Position numbers and translations under genes: made by a program. From Thermomonas sp. (lineage in GTDB: Bacteria > Pseudomonadota > Gammaproteobacteria > Xanthomonadales > Xanthomonadaceae), in assembly GCA_016720345.1 (NCBI GenBank), contig JADKKV010000005.1, forward strand, positions 248,001 through 312,000: a stretch of DNA of 64,000 nucleotides, given 5' to 3'. Position 1 is the first letter of the stretch. Each line of letters begins with the position of its first letter. Below, piece after piece: positions 63,830 through 64,000 of this stretch. The notes beneath the pieces were generated by a model. That model was not told where the DNA came from. It ran no database searches and was given only the letters and a program-made list of their open reading frames with translations.

Positions 63830-64000
63830 TCAGCCGCGGCGCGCGGATTCGACCCCGGCCATCGCTTCCAGCCGCCCCAGCAACAGCCCGAGCTGGCCAT
63901 AGTCGGCCACCCGCACGCGCACGTTCAGGCGCACCCGCGGGTCGCCATCGCGCAGCTGGTCGGCGTGCAAACCCAGCACATGCACGCCCTGCTGGGCGAG
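63830..64000 (-). CDS. relA: C-terminal ACT domain of a RelA/SpoT-type (p)ppGpp synthetase (partial)
   Basis: 56 codons plus stop. The fragment reads GVHVLGLHADQLRDGDPRV, then RLNVRVRVADYGQLGLLLGRL and EAMAGVESARRG, which matches the regulatory ACT domain that ends long RSH proteins (strand-helix pattern closing with a P/AGV-x-x-ARR motif). The remainder lies outside the window. The 97 bp between it and the convergent glycosyltransferase have no feature. Confidence 0.7.
   Translation of the reverse strand, partial: LAQQGVHVLGLHADQLRDGDPRVRLNVRVRVADYGQLGLLLGRLEAMAGVESARRG

Overview
The window is a dense, very GC-rich bacterial chromosome segment with short intergenic gaps and many 1-4 bp stop/start overlaps. 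Gene content and order point to a gammaproteobacterium of the Lysobacteraceae/Xanthomonadaceae type (Lysobacter, Luteimonas, Thermomonas or Xanthomonas relatives). The main evidence is ahpC-ahpF-oxyR, a pilG-H-I-J-chpA-B-C cluster flanked by gshB and a tonB-like gene, an RlmM and two-UbiH-type gene set, and a GTAG-headed palindromic repeat of the kind described in Stenotrophomonas. No rRNA, tRNA, CRISPR array, prophage or intact insertion sequence was seen.

Layout. 1-5.4 kb: tail of a probable sigma factor with two small downstream genes, an unaccompanied transhydrogenase alpha subunit, a nitroreductase, a 5'-3' exonuclease, a Nudix hydrolase and a polyphosphate kinase 2. 5.4-10.7 kb: proline iminopeptidase and prmC separated by an inverted GTAG repeat pair, then the peroxide-defence block ahpC-ahpF-oxyR with an OxyR-like site. 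10.8-20.6 kb: a hypothetical protein, a DMT permease, DUF2007, glnS, a deaminase, rlmM, two ubiquinone hydroxylases, a DUF6580 membrane protein beside a cobalamin adenosyltransferase, and a histone-deacetylase-like hydrolase. 20.6-30 kb: a wrecked msrB, then the conserved lptD-surA-pdxA-rsmA-apaG-apaH run facing folA-thyA-lgt.

30-43.5 kb: a TPM-TPM-LemA cluster, terC, dgkA, a MacAB-like efflux operon preceded by a two-component system, mazG-cysQ-nudE, and bioA-rsmE. 43.5-56.3 kb: the Chp chemosensory system for type IV pili on the minus strand, reading pilG, pilH, pilI, pilJ, chpA, chpB, chpC, with gshB and tonB diverging from it. 56.3-64 kb: tsaB, a DinG/YoaA-type helicase, mrcB, a two-domain glycosyltransferase and the C-terminus of a RelA-type protein.

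The most unusual observations concern the Chp cluster. ChpB has lost all three catalytic residues expected of a CheB methylesterase, and no pilK/cheR methyltransferase gene is present in the cluster. ChpA carries a roughly 285-residue charged Ala/Glu/Arg helix that contains three near-identical 75-bp tandem repeats. Other points of interest are a repeated -10/6-nt/start-codon arrangement suggesting leaderless transcripts, and a possible cobalamin-uptake pair (DUF6580 plus adenosyltransferase).
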